DNA from: Salinibacterium sp. NG253
Lineage (GTDB): Bacteria > Actinomycetota > Actinomycetes > Actinomycetales > Microbacteriaceae
NCBI RefSeq assembly: GCF_015864945.1
Contig: NZ_JADYWF010000002.1
Span: forward strand, 248,001 to 312,000
Direction of reading: 5' to 3'
DNA: 64,000 nt
Both the position numbers and the translations under genes were made by a program. The notes under the pieces were generated by a model. The model searched no databases. It was not told the origin of the DNA and was given only the letters and a program-made list of their open reading frames with translations. Positions 8,631-17,990 of the stretch are shown here, piece by piece (within the stretch, counting starts at the first letter, position 1; each line of letters begins with the position of its first letter).

Positions 8631-8781
8631 CGTGCTTCCTCTTATCCGGACTGAGAAGGCTTGCGACTTCATTACCGTCGGTCCCGGAGTTTCACCAGGT
8701 CAACCGTTTCGAAGTTGTCACTTCGGCGCGGGTCGCGGACTATAACCGCCGGTTCGGATTCTCACCGAGCCCCGGAGCACG
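8631..8781 (-). ncRNA. FMN riboswitch (RFN element)
   Basis: Read on the minus strand, the segment carries the conserved RFN blocks in order: CCGGGGCTCGGTGAGAATCC, then GAACCGCCGGT, then CTGGTGAAACTCCGGGACCG, then ACGGT and finally AGTCCGGATAAGAGGAAGCA. These match the FMN aptamer consensus (GGTGAAATTCC, ACCGGCGGT, GTGAAAGTCCG-like and GGATGAGAG-like segments) and their spacing allows the usual multibranched fold. Its place directly upstream of ribD makes the role clear: FMN binding lowers riboflavin gene expression, either by exposing the hairpin at 8565-8581 or by limiting translation of ribD. Confidence 0.93.
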
Positions 8782-8794
8782 TTTTGCTTTGCTT

Positions 8795-8825
8795 AGTCTA
8801 CTCAACGCGTCTCGCCGCAAACTAT
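8795..8825 (-). promoter_or_regulatory. Possible promoter of the riboflavin operon
   Basis: On the minus strand TAGACT (8795-8800) resembles a -10 box and TTTGCG lies 15 bp upstream as a poor -35 box. The start of transcription would fall about ten bases before the aptamer. The short spacer makes this tentative, and read-through from the upstream HAD gene is also possible. Confidence 0.3.
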
Positions 8826-8869
8826 TCCCGCCCGAACCTCTCAGTTTGTTACGGAGCTATGAAGATGCT

Positions 8870-9625
8870 CTAGCCGAGCAGCCCCGCCAATTCATCAAGC
8901 GAATGGATGACGCTGACGCCGGCCGCCCGCGCTTCGTCGAGCTGGTCGGTGGTTGCGTTGCGCTCGCGGTCGAGCCACACCCCGGTGAGCCCGGCATTCG
9001 CGGCTCCCAGCGCATCCGTCGCTAACCGGTCGCCGATGTAGACCGCGTTGGCGGGTTCGACGTTGAAGAGTTCGCAGGTGTGGTGAAAGATGCGCGGGTC
9101 GGGTTTGGTGTGCCCGAATTCGCCGCTCGCGACGAGGTGCTCGATTCGGTGCGTGAGACCGACGGTGTCGACTTTGCGCACCTGAAAGTCGAGTTCGCCG
9201 TTGGTGATGATGCCGAGGCGGGTGGTGGGGGAGCGGGCATCCAACGAATCGAGGCAGGACAGGGCGTCATCGTGCAGGTGCCAGGCATCGCGGTAGGCCT
9301 CGAAGTAGGTGTCGAACCACTGGCTGGATTCGGCGTCGTTGAGCATCACGCCGTAGGGCTCGACGAAACCGCGGGCGCGGGCTTGGCGTTGACCTTCGAA
9401 GGTCAGTTCGCCGCCGAGGTAGCGGTGATAGTGGTGTTCTTCGAGCGCGGTCCAGCGCACACTCTCCGCCGCGTCGTCGGGCCACACGGTGCTGCCGTCG
9501 CTGGTCGGCCCCGCAGCGAACGCAGCGCCGAGCGATCGCCGGTGGTTGCGAATGCCAAGGTCGACGGATGCCCGGTGGGCAAACAGGGTGTCGTCAAGGT
9601 CAAAGAGGGCGACGGTGAATGTCAT
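8870..9625 (-). CDS. HAD-superfamily hydrolase
   Basis: A 251-residue haloacid-dehalogenase-type phosphatase, probably acting on a small phosphorylated metabolite. The four HAD motifs are visible: FDLDDTLF at the N-terminus (catalytic Asp pair), IITNGE (motif II), KPDPRIF (motif III Lys) and YIGDRLATDALGA (motif IV Asp). The helical cap lies between motifs I and II, as in subfamily I (YjjG/pyrimidine nucleotidase-like). The frame is open another 54 codons upstream, but the ATG at 9625 starts exactly before the first strand and avoids overlapping the GNAT gene, so I prefer it. It is the last gene of the xthA-trpS-GNAT-GNAT run. Confidence 0.87.
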   Translation of the reverse strand: MTFTVALFDLDDTLFAHRASVDLGIRNHRRSLGAAFAAGPTSDGSTVWPDDAAESVRWTALEEHHYHRYLGGELTFEGQRQARARGFVEPYGVMLNDAESSQWFDTYFEAYRDAWHLHDDALSCLDSLDARSPTTRLGIITNGELDFQVRKVDTVGLTHRIEHLVASGEFGHTKPDPRIFHHTCELFNVEPANAVYIGDRLATDALGAANAGLTGVWLDRERNATTDQLDEARAAGVSVIHSLDELAGLLG

Positions 9626-9641
9626 GCACGTCCGTTTCGGG

Positions 9642-10199
9642 TCATGTCGGCCACGGCAGCGCCGCGTGGGCTGGTTCAGCGTTGTCGGCAGTGAGGCGAG
9701 CGTGCCAACACAGCGGGTGGGTCTCGTCACGAAATTGACCCAACGCAGGCGCGGTGCCGGTGTATTCGAAGCCGACTTTCTCGGCAACGCGTGCCGAGGC
9801 GGCGTTTCCCACGACTGCCTCCCAGTGCAGCTCAGCGTGCCCCATCGAGTGAAGCCATTTCGCGGCAGCGGCGACTGCTTCGGGCATAAAACCCTTACCG
9901 CGGTGGGGAGCCCCCAACCAATAGCCGAGCGCAGAACTCTTCACGTTGAATCCAACGACACCAAGCAGCAGCGGATCGCCGGATCGGCGAATAGCCCACG
10001 TGAATTCGGAGCTCTCTGCCCACCACTGGGGTGCGAGTTCATTAATGAACCCGTCCGCATGCTCCCGCTCGTAGGGCCACGGGACAGGAACCGCATCTTT
10101 GAGCACCGTGTCCTGACAGTACGAGGTCATCACGTCGACATCAGCGTCTGTGAGCGCGACGAGAGTGAGTCGTTCGGTCGTCAGGACAACGGGCTGCAT
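9642..10199 (-). CDS. GNAT-family N-acetyltransferase (RimJ/RimL type)
   Basis: A 185-residue acetyltransferase that would move the acetyl group of acetyl-CoA to an amine. It has the RimJ/RimL-like opening (TTERLTLVALTDADVD), the acetyl-CoA pyrophosphate loop in GAPHRGKGFMPEA, and a final strand around GNAASARVAEKVGFEYTG. The start chosen is the ATG at 10199, which begins just before the fold; an upstream extension of 36 residues would be low-complexity and basic. It is a clear paralogue of the next gene upstream and lies 10 bp from it. The substrate is unknown; ribosomal protein N-termini are known targets of the family. Confidence 0.85.
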   Translation of the reverse strand: MQPVVLTTERLTLVALTDADVDVMTSYCQDTVLKDAVPVPWPYEREHADGFINELAPQWWAESSEFTWAIRRSGDPLLLGVVGFNVKSSALGYWLGAPHRGKGFMPEAVAAAAKWLHSMGHAELHWEAVVGNAASARVAEKVGFEYTGTAPALGQFRDETHPLCWHARLTADNAEPAHAALPWPT

Positions 10200-10209
10200 G
10201 CGTTGCTCG

Positions 10210-10775
10210 CTACACCGGCCACGGCTGGCCGGATTCGACCTCATACGTGGGGTTCTCGTCTGGAGCGGTGAGCGTTGCCCACCACGATGGCGGATGCGTG
10301 CCGCCACGGTACTCGCTCGAGGCGGGCTCGATGCCGGTGTAAATGAAGCCGAGGCTCTTCGCGATCGCAGCAGAGGCCTTGTTGCCCACGAGGGCTTCCC
10401 ACCGCACTTCGGGGCGACCAGTAGAGAAGACCCAGCGGCAGACCTCCGCGACAGCTTCTTTCATGAGGCCTTTACCGCGGTGGGGTTCGCCCATCCAGTA
10501 GCCGATGGTGTCGTTGTAGAGGCGAAAGCTGATGACGCCGAGCAGCTCGGGCTTACCTGTTTCGCGGATCGCCCAGGTGTACTCGTCGTCGTCTTCCCAC
10601 CACTGCGCTACGAGGTTGTTGATGAAGAATTCGGCATCCGATTTGGCATACGGCCACGGGATCGTGAGCGTGTGCTCAAAGATCGGGTCTTGGCAGTACG
10701 CGGTCATGAGCTCAGCATCGTCACCGGTGAGGGTGTCGAGGGTGAGGCGTTCGCTGGCGAGATTAAAGACCTGCA

Positions 10776-10776
<1 letters not shown>
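10210..10776 (-). CDS. GNAT-family N-acetyltransferase (RimJ/RimL type), paralogue
   Basis: A 188-residue acetyltransferase similar throughout to the neighbouring copy: SERLTLDTLTGDDAELMTAY against TTERLTLVALTDADVDVMTS, then GEPHRGKGLMKEAVA and GNKASAAIAKSLGFIYTG. The pair therefore arose by tandem duplication and has diverged considerably. The acetyl-CoA loop is intact. Its ATG overlaps the trpS stop codon (TAATG), so expression should be coupled to tryptophanyl-tRNA synthetase. Substrate unknown. Confidence 0.86.
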
Positions 10777-11789
<1,013 letters not shown>

Positions 11790-11798
11790 CTAATTCTT

Positions 11799-12659
11799 TC
11801 AGATTGAATAGTCAACAACGACGGGAGCGTGATCGCTCCAGCGCTCATCCCAGGCGCCGGCCTTGTCGATGCGGTAATCCGCAACGGTGGCTGCAAGCGC
11901 GGGGGTGGCGACGTGGTAGTCGATACGCCAACCAGTGTCGGTGTCGAAAGCTTGGCCGCGCTGCGACCACCAGGTGTACGGGCCGTCGACTTCACCGGCG
12001 AACTGGCGGCCGACATCCACCCAACCGAGGCCGGGCGCGGTCGTGCCATCAACGCATTCGATGGTCTCGCCGGCCGCGCCGAAGATGCGGTCGAAGTAGG
12101 CGCGTTCTTCGAGCAGGAAGCCGGCCTTCTTGCGGTTGCCGCGCCAGTTCTTAATGTCGAGTTCGCGGTGACCAACGTTGAGGTCGCCGACGATGAGAGC
12201 GTGGTCGCTGTGGGCGGCAAGCTCGGGCAGGCGCACGAGCATGGCCTCTAAGAACTTGTACTTTTCTACTTGCTTCGGGGTGTCAACGACGCCCGAGTGA
12301 ACGTAGGTGCTGACGACGGTGACGGTTGTGCCGTTGACGTCAAAGTCGGCTTCGAGCCAACGCCCGGCGCTATCGAAATCGTCGGCGCCCAGTGCAACGC
12401 GGTGAGCAAGAGGGGCGGATGCCGCCGAACCCTTGCGTGAGGCCAGCGCGACTCCCGCGCGGCCCTTAGCTGTCGCAGCGTCGTGCAGAATGTTCCAGCC
12501 ATCGCCGAGCAGCCCTTCGATGTCGGCGTCGGCGGCGCGAACCTCTTGCAGTGCCAGAATGTCGATGTCCCGGGCATCCAGCCAATCGCCCATGCCCTTG
12601 CGGTAGGCGGCGCGAACACCATTGACGTTGACGGATGCGATGCGAAGACGTGTTGCCAT
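11799..12659 (-). CDS. xthA: Exodeoxyribonuclease III / AP endonuclease
   Basis: A 286-residue member of the exonuclease-endonuclease-phosphatase fold that acts in base excision repair, cutting at abasic sites and removing 3' blocking groups. Visible catalytic motifs: IASVNVNGVRAA, the metal-binding Glu in LALQEVRA, GDLNVGHRELD (Asp/Asn pair), and SDHAPVVVDYSI at the very end (Asp-His). It is the first gene of a five-gene minus-strand run ending in the HAD gene. Confidence 0.94.
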   Translation of the reverse strand: MATRLRIASVNVNGVRAAYRKGMGDWLDARDIDILALQEVRAADADIEGLLGDGWNILHDAATAKGRAGVALASRKGSAASAPLAHRVALGADDFDSAGRWLEADFDVNGTTVTVVSTYVHSGVVDTPKQVEKYKFLEAMLVRLPELAAHSDHALIVGDLNVGHRELDIKNWRGNRKKAGFLLEERAYFDRIFGAAGETIECVDGTTAPGLGWVDVGRQFAGEVDGPYTWWSQRGQAFDTDTGWRIDYHVATPALAATVADYRIDKAGAWDERWSDHAPVVVDYSI

Positions 12660-12703
12660 GCCTCAAGACTACCGAGCGCCACTGACCCTGTGGTGACCGT
12701 CAG

Positions 12704-13816
12704 CTACCTCTTGCTGTTGCGCTTCATCATCCTTTTGAAGGTGCGCTTGAACTTCACTTCGTTGGCTTTGTCGAGTTCGCTCTGCTCTTCGGGAGTTGCC
12801 TGCGGTGTGCGGCTGGCCTGACGCTGTGCCTTGCGCTCGGCTTTGACGGCCTTGTTCGCTTTCGCGTCATCGGCGGCCTTCGTCGCTGCCACGGCCCGCG
12901 GCGCCTCGGCGTCACGCTTCTCGCCGCTGATGTCGAGGTCAGCGTCATCGGCGGAGACTGCAATCCACGCCGAACCGATCAAGATGATTTGGCAGATCAA
13001 GTTGAACCAGATCAGCAAACCGATAATCACGGCGAAGGATGCCAACAGCGGGTTGCGGGTGGCACCTTCCAGCAAGAAACCACCACCAAACTTCAGCGCA
13101 CCAAGCGCAACGGCCGCAATGATCGTTCCCTGAGCGAGCACACGGAAGGGGATCTTGATGCCGGAAACTACCCGATAGAACACGGCAAGAGTGGCCGTGT
13201 CGAGAAGCAGCACAATCACGAGGGCGACACCGCGAGTGGCGATGATCGCGACATCGGAGTCTTCATCGATCGATACGAGGCCGAGAATCCAGTTCAGAGC
13301 GGCAGAACTCACGACAGACATCGCAGCCGACAGCAGAACGGCAAGGCCGAAGCCAATCGCCAGCCCGACATCTTTCAGCTTCAAAATAAGGAAGTTCGTC
13401 TCGGAACTCTCGAGGCCAAACATGGAACGAACGGCACTGCGGCCCGAGGCGATCCAGCCCAGAGCCGTAAACGCCAAACCAAAGGCAGCAATGACACCGG
13501 TGATACCCAAAATGCTGGTGTCGGCGAGGGTGTCGCGGCTGATGGCGCCGTTGCCGCTGCCATCGCCAATGAGGCCAGGGATGTTCGTAGAAATGAAGTT
13601 GTAGACCGCATCGAGCAATACTGGATCGCCCTGCACAATGAAGCCGGCGACAGCGAAACCGACCCAGATTGCGGCAAAGACGGCGAAGATCGCTTGGTAG
13701 GAAAGTCCCGATGAGAGGAGTGGTCCTAACTTTTCCGCGTAGTGCATAAAGACACGCACCGGGCGTAGCTGGAGTACCCACTCAATGGCTGGTTTCAGTC
13801 GTTGCGCAAGCTGCAT
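12704..13816 (-). CDS. YihY/virulence factor BrkB family membrane protein
   Basis: A 370-residue integral membrane protein with about six helices in residues 35-275, including SSGLSYQAIFAVFAAIWVGF and the late helix LLASFAVIIGLLIWFNLICQ, both typical of the YihY/BrkB family. The C-terminal 75 residues are a highly charged, Ala/Lys/Arg-rich cytoplasmic tail. The family's molecular function is not settled (historically called ribonuclease BN in error), so none is assigned. It is divergent from ptsI, with 54 bp between the two start codons. Confidence 0.85.
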   Translation of the reverse strand: MQLAQRLKPAIEWVLQLRPVRVFMHYAEKLGPLLSSGLSYQAIFAVFAAIWVGFAVAGFIVQGDPVLLDAVYNFISTNIPGLIGDGSGNGAISRDTLADTSILGITGVIAAFGLAFTALGWIASGRSAVRSMFGLESSETNFLILKLKDVGLAIGFGLAVLLSAAMSVVSSAALNWILGLVSIDEDSDVAIIATRGVALVIVLLLDTATLAVFYRVVSGIKIPFRVLAQGTIIAAVALGALKFGGGFLLEGATRNPLLASFAVIIGLLIWFNLICQIILIGSAWIAVSADDADLDISGEKRDAEAPRAVAATKAADDAKANKAVKAERKAQRQASRTPQATPEEQSELDKANEVKFKRTFKRMMKRNSKR

Positions 13817-13870
13817 CCAATAAGAATAGCTAGGCTGTCTGTGCGTAACTCAGAGGAGAGGTCAGATCAC

Positions 13871-15517
13871 ATGGAACTTCAGGGTGTTGGAGTCGGACGA
13901 TCGGTTGCTGTCGGAAAAGTCGTGCGGATGCCCGACCCCCTTCCGGAACCGAAAGATGCTCGCCATTCCGGCGATGCTGCAGCAGAGAAAGAAGCGGCAG
14001 CATCCGCACTCACTTTTGTGGCTGCTGACCTGCGTGCTCGCGCAGAAAAAGCGGATGCCGAAGCCAATGAGGTTCTCACCGCTACAGCCCTCATGGCTGA
14101 AGACCCCTCGATTCTCGATAGCGTCAACGAGCTGATCGACGGCGGCAAAGCTGCCGAACGCGCAGTATTCGAGGCCTTCGCTTCGTTCCGCGAAATGCTT
14201 GTGTCTCTGGGCGGCATGATGGCCGAACGAGCCACCGACCTCAGCGACGTGAGCCAGCGTGTAGTCGCTCGCTTGCGTGGCGTGGAAGCCCCGGGTGTCC
14301 CGCAGCGCGATGAGCCGTTCGTGCTCGTTGCCGATGACCTCGCTCCGGCTGACACAGCGCTGCTTGAGCTCGACAAGGTTCTCGCTCTCGTTACCCGCCA
14401 GGGTGGGCCAACGAGCCACACCGCGATCCTTGCCCGATCGAAGGCTATCCCCGCCATCATGGGCGTCGCAGAAGCACTCGACCTTGCCGACGACACTGTG
14501 GTGATTGTGGATGCCGGAGCTGGCATCATCACAACCGAGCCCACCGCTGAGCAAGTCTCCGCAGCAGAAGCCCGCATCGCCGAGCTCGCTGCCGCTGCAG
14601 ACGCCCCCATCACTGATGGAGCTCTCGCTGACGGAACTCTCGTTCCTTTGCTCGCCAACCTCGGCACTCCGTCTGAGGCCGCGCAGGCGGTCGAACTCGG
14701 CGCTGAAGGTGTCGGCCTCTTCCGCACTGAGCTCATGTTCCTTGATGCCACCTCGGCTCCTACGGTTGAAGAGCAGACCAAGGAATACACCGAGATGCTG
14801 CAGCACTTCCCGGATAAGAAGGTTGTCGTTCGTGCCCTCGATGCCGGTGCTGATAAGCCGCTGAGCTTCATGGACATGGGTGAAGAAGTAAACCCCGCCC
14901 TCGGCCAGCGCGGCCTTCGCTCGCTTCGTGTCAACGAGAACATCCTGCGCGACCAGCTCACTGCCCTCGTCAACGCTCAGAACGCTACCGACGCTGACCT
15001 CTGGGTCATGGCGCCGATGGTGTCGGATGCTGAGGAGACCGACTACTTCGTCTCCCTTGGCCGCGAACTCGGTCTCAACACCGTCGGTGTCATGGCCGAG
15101 GTTCCCTCGCTCGCCGTGCTCGCTGACCAGGTTGCCGAACGCAGCGACTTCGTCTCGATCGGCTCCAACGACCTCACTCAATACACGCTGGCTGCAGACC
15201 GGATGCTCGGCACTCTCGCCAAGTTCCAAGACCCGTGGCACCCTGCCGTGCTTCGCATGGTGAAGATGCTCGGAGACGCTGGGGCCGCTGCCGGCAAGCC
15301 TGTCGGAGTCTGTGGTGAAGCTGCCGCCGATCCGCAGCTCGCCATCGTTCTTGTCGGTCTGGGAGTCACGAGCCTCTCGATGACACCCGCGGCGCTCGCC
15401 GACGTGCGTGCCGAGCTGCTGACGGTCACGCTCGAACAGGCCAAGGCTCGCGCCGCGGCCGCCATCAACGCGACCACCGGGCCGACCGCTCGTGAGGCCG
15501 CTGCGAACGCTGCCTAG
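13871..15517 (+). CDS. ptsI: Phosphoenolpyruvate-protein phosphotransferase (PTS enzyme I)
   Basis: A 548-residue enzyme I, which takes phosphate from PEP and passes it to HPr to drive PTS sugar uptake. The phosphorylated His is in GGPTSHTAILARS (about residue 183). The C-terminal PEP-binding barrel shows GVGLFRTELMFLD, RALDAGADKPLSF, GLRSLRVNE, SIGSNDLTQYTLAADR and the active-site Cys in PVGVCGEAAADP. The start is ATG 13871, preceded by GAGGAGAGG; an upstream in-frame extension overlaps the divergent gene. No ptsH or complete permease is adjacent, but a IIA/IIB pair occurs at 37.3 kb. Confidence 0.95.
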   Translation: MELQGVGVGRSVAVGKVVRMPDPLPEPKDARHSGDAAAEKEAAASALTFVAADLRARAEKADAEANEVLTATALMAEDPSILDSVNELIDGGKAAERAVFEAFASFREMLVSLGGMMAERATDLSDVSQRVVARLRGVEAPGVPQRDEPFVLVADDLAPADTALLELDKVLALVTRQGGPTSHTAILARSKAIPAIMGVAEALDLADDTVVIVDAGAGIITTEPTAEQVSAAEARIAELAAAADAPITDGALADGTLVPLLANLGTPSEAAQAVELGAEGVGLFRTELMFLDATSAPTVEEQTKEYTEMLQHFPDKKVVVRALDAGADKPLSFMDMGEEVNPALGQRGLRSLRVNENILRDQLTALVNAQNATDADLWVMAPMVSDAEETDYFVSLGRELGLNTVGVMAEVPSLAVLADQVAERSDFVSIGSNDLTQYTLAADRMLGTLAKFQDPWHPAVLRMVKMLGDAGAAAGKPVGVCGEAAADPQLAIVLVGLGVTSLSMTPAALADVRAELLTVTLEQAKARAAAAINATTGPTAREAAANAA

Positions 15518-15542
15518 CTCGCTCGAATAACTCTTTCGTCGT

Positions 15543-15568
15543 GCCACGATTCCTTCGGGAATCGTGGC
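15543..15568 (+). terminator. Perfect hairpin with UUCG loop after ptsI
   Basis: GCCACGATTCC, loop TTCG, GGAATCGTGGC form an 11-bp perfect stem capped by the very stable UUCG tetraloop, 25 bp after the ptsI stop. There is no T-run, but the position and stability support a terminator. Confidence 0.75.
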
Positions 15569-16183
15569 GCTACGTCGTTAAATCGGCCGTCGGAGGTCTC
15601 GGCGAGGGTTGTGCCACAAACTTTTTCGAGTACCTACCGGTATGGGCGTCACTACGCTGCGGGCGCACCCGTGGCTCTTAGCAACTCCACGAGCGTGAAA
15701 GTGGTCCAGCTAAAAGGTCCATCTCGCGCGAACTGGGAGCGTGCACGCATGGAGCTGAACTCTTCTCAAAAACGTGTTTCGAAAAATCGGGGTACAAAGT
15801 GCTTTCACGGGTGGTGCCGCCGGAGCGAGCAATTTGTTGGCCTGACCAGCAAAAGTGGTTCGAGTGGTTGCAGGGAAGCGCACAATCGGCACAAATTCTC
15901 CGCTGACCGTCCCGCGCCCGAGAGAGCGCTTCCATCCAGTGCAGGTGGTCTACCAGTGGCAGTGCTCATGAACTCGTCAGCGTTACTCTGAAATTCGCTA
16001 TAACGCTTGATCATTCGGGACAGAACAAGCTGTTCCCCCCTATGGGGGGCACAAATTTCTGAGAACTTTCGATAGTCTGCGTCATAGAGGACGGGTTCAT
16101 CGGTCTCTTTGGGTAAGAAGGTTTTGTTTCTGAAATCTTCGCCCCAAAGGGACAAAGAGAGGCCCGGGAAATGGATCAGGGGG
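15569..16183. other. Long intergenic stretch without a convincing gene
   Basis: These 615 bases separate ptsI from the sigma factor gene and are noticeably more AT-rich than the surroundings. Open frames on both strands (126 and 136 codons) have no recognisable motif and no plausible codon pattern, so I do not call them. Similar short stretches, GGCACAAATT followed by CTC or TCTG, occur near 15889 and 16048. At 16023-16035 there is the palindrome GAACAAGCTGTTC, directly followed by a C6-TAT-G6 hairpin. The stretch may hold a long leader, a small RNA or gene remains. Confidence 0.4.
16023..16049 (+). repeat. Palindrome and C6/G6 hairpin upstream of the sigma factor gene
   Basis: GAACA-AGC-TGTTC (16023-16035) is followed without a gap by CCCCCC-TAT-GGGGGG (16035-16049). 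Both are perfect. They lie 135-160 bp upstream of the proposed start of the ECF sigma gene. They could be an operator plus an RNA hairpin; nothing further can be shown from sequence alone. Confidence 0.5.
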
Positions 16184-17806
16184 ATGAGCGGAATCGTGGC
16201 ACCGAAGCTAACCACTTCGGACGAGCAGCTGCTGGCACAGGCGCGTACGGGGGTACAAAACGCCTTTGCCGAGCTCTGGAGTCGCCACTACCGCTCGGGA
16301 ATATGTGTTGCCCGTCAGTACACGTCGATAGACGCGGACGATCTCGTGTCTGAGTCGTTCGCGCGTATTTACCAGCGTGTGCTGGCGGGTGGCGGCCCAC
16401 AGGGTGCCTTTCGCCCCTACCTCTATACGACCATCCGCAACCTCGCGTCGACGTGGGGCGCTGCCTCGCGCGAAGTGCAAGTGGATGAGATCGCCGACTT
16501 CGAAGACCCCAAGACTCTCGACGACCCCATTGCAGTTGCGCTCGATCACTCGCTCACCGCCAAAGCCTTCCGTGAACTTCCGGAACGCTGGCAGTCAGTG
16601 CTGTGGTACACCGAGGTTGAAGGCATGGACCCTCACGAGGTAGGGCCACTACTCGGCATGAGCGCTAACAGCGTCGCTGCGCTGTCGTACCGCGCGCGTG
16701 AAGGTCTTCGCAAAGCCTGGTTGCAGGCTCATATCAACGACGCAACGGCATCCGGCGAATGCCAGTGGGCGATGTCAAAGTTTGGCGAGCATGCTCGCAA
16801 GAGCCTCAGCGGCAGAGACACCACACGCATCGAAGCCCATCTCGCTTCGTGCGCTCGCTGTGCGATCGTGTGTGAAGAGGTCGACGAGGTTGGTTCACGC
16901 CTAGCACTCGTGATGATCCCGATGCTGCTGGGCGGCGTTGCTGGTGGCGGTTTCCTGAGTGCCTTCGGGCAGGGCGGCGCAGCGTCGCTTACCGCAGCAG
17001 CGGCGCCGGCCATGCCGGCAGCGGTGGTCGCCAGTACGCATCTGGTGGGCGCTGGCGGCGTGGCTGCCGCAGGCGGAGCCAGCGCCGGGGCACTTCCCGT
17101 TGCGGTCGCCGGCACGCTTGCTGCCGCGCTAGCCCTTACCGGCTCACTTGTTGTTCTTGCTCCTACAGCTCCCGGATCCACGAGTGCCGAGGGCACATCG
17201 ACGAGCCAAACCTCTGACGGTCAGGGCAACCCCGACGTGACGAACTCGGGAGTCAGTGACAACCTCGGCGGTTCTCGCACCGATCCCAGCGACATCACGA
17301 TTCCCACGGTCCCCACGGTTCCCTCGATTGAGGCGAGCACCGATACCGGTGGCATTACAACCGGCTCGGGTGGGCTCGTCGATTCTGTTGAAGATGTCGT
17401 TGGGGGGCTTGTCGACTCCGTCATCGGCACTGTCACTGGAGGAGCTGCTCCCGAAGGTCACACGGCCCCTGGCGGCGTTGTGGGTACCGACATCGACCTG
17501 AACCTCATCGGAACCGCCACTCCGGGCGCGCACCTCTCGCTGCAGGCGGCGGGGCTCGTCTACGCGACGACGACGGTATCGAGCGACGGCACTTTTGCGC
17601 TGAACGTCACCGGTATCCCGGGTGGGTTGTCATCGCTCGACTTGGTGCAGACCGTCGATCGTGACTATTTGGGCGGCCTGGTGGGCGGCGGCGGCTTGCT
17701 CGGGGGACTCCTCGGCACCGTCGATGGCCTCATCAATGACCTCATCGAACCCCTCCAGCTATCGTCGGGTGATAACCAAGGCGTCAACGTTCGTTTACTG
17801 AGCTAA
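16184..17806 (+). CDS. ECF sigma factor fused to zinc-finger, membrane and extracellular regions
   Basis: A 540-residue protein. Residues about 10-90 match sigma region 2 (NAFAELWSRHY ... DADDLVSESFARIYQRVL ... FRPYLYTTIRNLA), and about 115-180 match region 4 (LPERWQSVLWYTEVEGMDPH, GMSANSVAALSYRAREGLRK). A zinc-finger anti-sigma motif follows, H219-x3-C223-x2-C226. Hydrophobic segments lie at about 240-262 and 305-327. The last 200 residues are Gly/Ser/Thr-rich and contain a strand-rich, Ig-like stretch (GTATPGAHLSLQAAGLVY). This suggests a sigma factor held at the membrane by its own anti-sigma-like part. The start is uncertain: ATG 16184 is the latest that keeps region 2, and a TTG at 16109 would add 25 residues. 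Confidence 0.82.
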   Translation: MSGIVAPKLTTSDEQLLAQARTGVQNAFAELWSRHYRSGICVARQYTSIDADDLVSESFARIYQRVLAGGGPQGAFRPYLYTTIRNLASTWGAASREVQVDEIADFEDPKTLDDPIAVALDHSLTAKAFRELPERWQSVLWYTEVEGMDPHEVGPLLGMSANSVAALSYRAREGLRKAWLQAHINDATASGECQWAMSKFGEHARKSLSGRDTTRIEAHLASCARCAIVCEEVDEVGSRLALVMIPMLLGGVAGGGFLSAFGQGGAASLTAAAAPAMPAAVVASTHLVGAGGVAAAGGASAGALPVAVAGTLAAALALTGSLVVLAPTAPGSTSAEGTSTSQTSDGQGNPDVTNSGVSDNLGGSRTDPSDITIPTVPTVPSIEASTDTGGITTGSGGLVDSVEDVVGGLVDSVIGTVTGGAAPEGHTAPGGVVGTDIDLNLIGTATPGAHLSLQAAGLVYATTTVSSDGTFALNVTGIPGGLSSLDLVQTVDRDYLGGLVGGGGLLGGLLGTVDGLINDLIEPLQLSSGDNQGVNVRLLS

Positions 17807-17826
17807 ACCCCAGTTCGGGGGTGTTT
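17807..17826 (+). terminator. Weak hairpin directly after the sigma factor gene
   Basis: ACCCC-AGTTCG-GGGGT is followed by GTTT just past the stop codon. The stem is only about 5 bp. The much stronger hairpin at 17932-17969 probably does most of the work. Confidence 0.4.
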
Positions 17827-17870
17827 GCACATTCTTCTCGTCATAATCTGTCGAGAGACCAGTCTCTTTT

Positions 17871-17893
17871 AGTAGGCAACCCGAATGCCTACT
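17871..17893. repeat. Short inverted repeat between two terminators
   Basis: AGTAGGCA (17871-17878) and TGCCTACT (17886-17893) are perfect 8-bp arms around ACCCGAA. No gene starts nearby, so it is either part of the 3' untranslated region of the sigma gene or a protein-binding site of unknown use. Confidence 0.45.
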
Positions 17894-17931
17894 GTGGGCG
17901 TTCGCCGTGGGTGACGGACGCACACAAACAA

Positions 17932-17969
17932 ATCGCCCCTGGCGCTACCTCGGTAGCGCCAGGGGCGAT
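17932..17969. terminator. Bidirectional terminator of the sdh operon and the sigma gene
   Basis: ATCGCCCCTGGCGCTACC pairs with GGTAGCGCCAGGGGCGAT, an 18-bp nearly loop-free palindrome that can close with a CTCG loop. T-rich sequence flanks it in both directions (CTTGTTT on the plus strand, TTGTTTG on the minus strand). It lies between two convergent units, 21 bp past the sdhB stop. Confidence 0.88.
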
Positions 17970-17990
17970 CTTGTTTAAGCGAGCGTACGG

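Noticed and set aside
13862-15547. 561-codon open frame antisense to ptsI
   Set aside because: It mirrors the GC-rich codon pattern of ptsI, has no recognisable domain and covers a fully intact enzyme I.
15611-16215. Open frames of 126 (plus) and 136 (minus) codons in the ptsI-sigma spacer
   Set aside because: Neither shows a domain, good start signal or codon use like the neighbours; the minus frame overlaps the sigma gene start.
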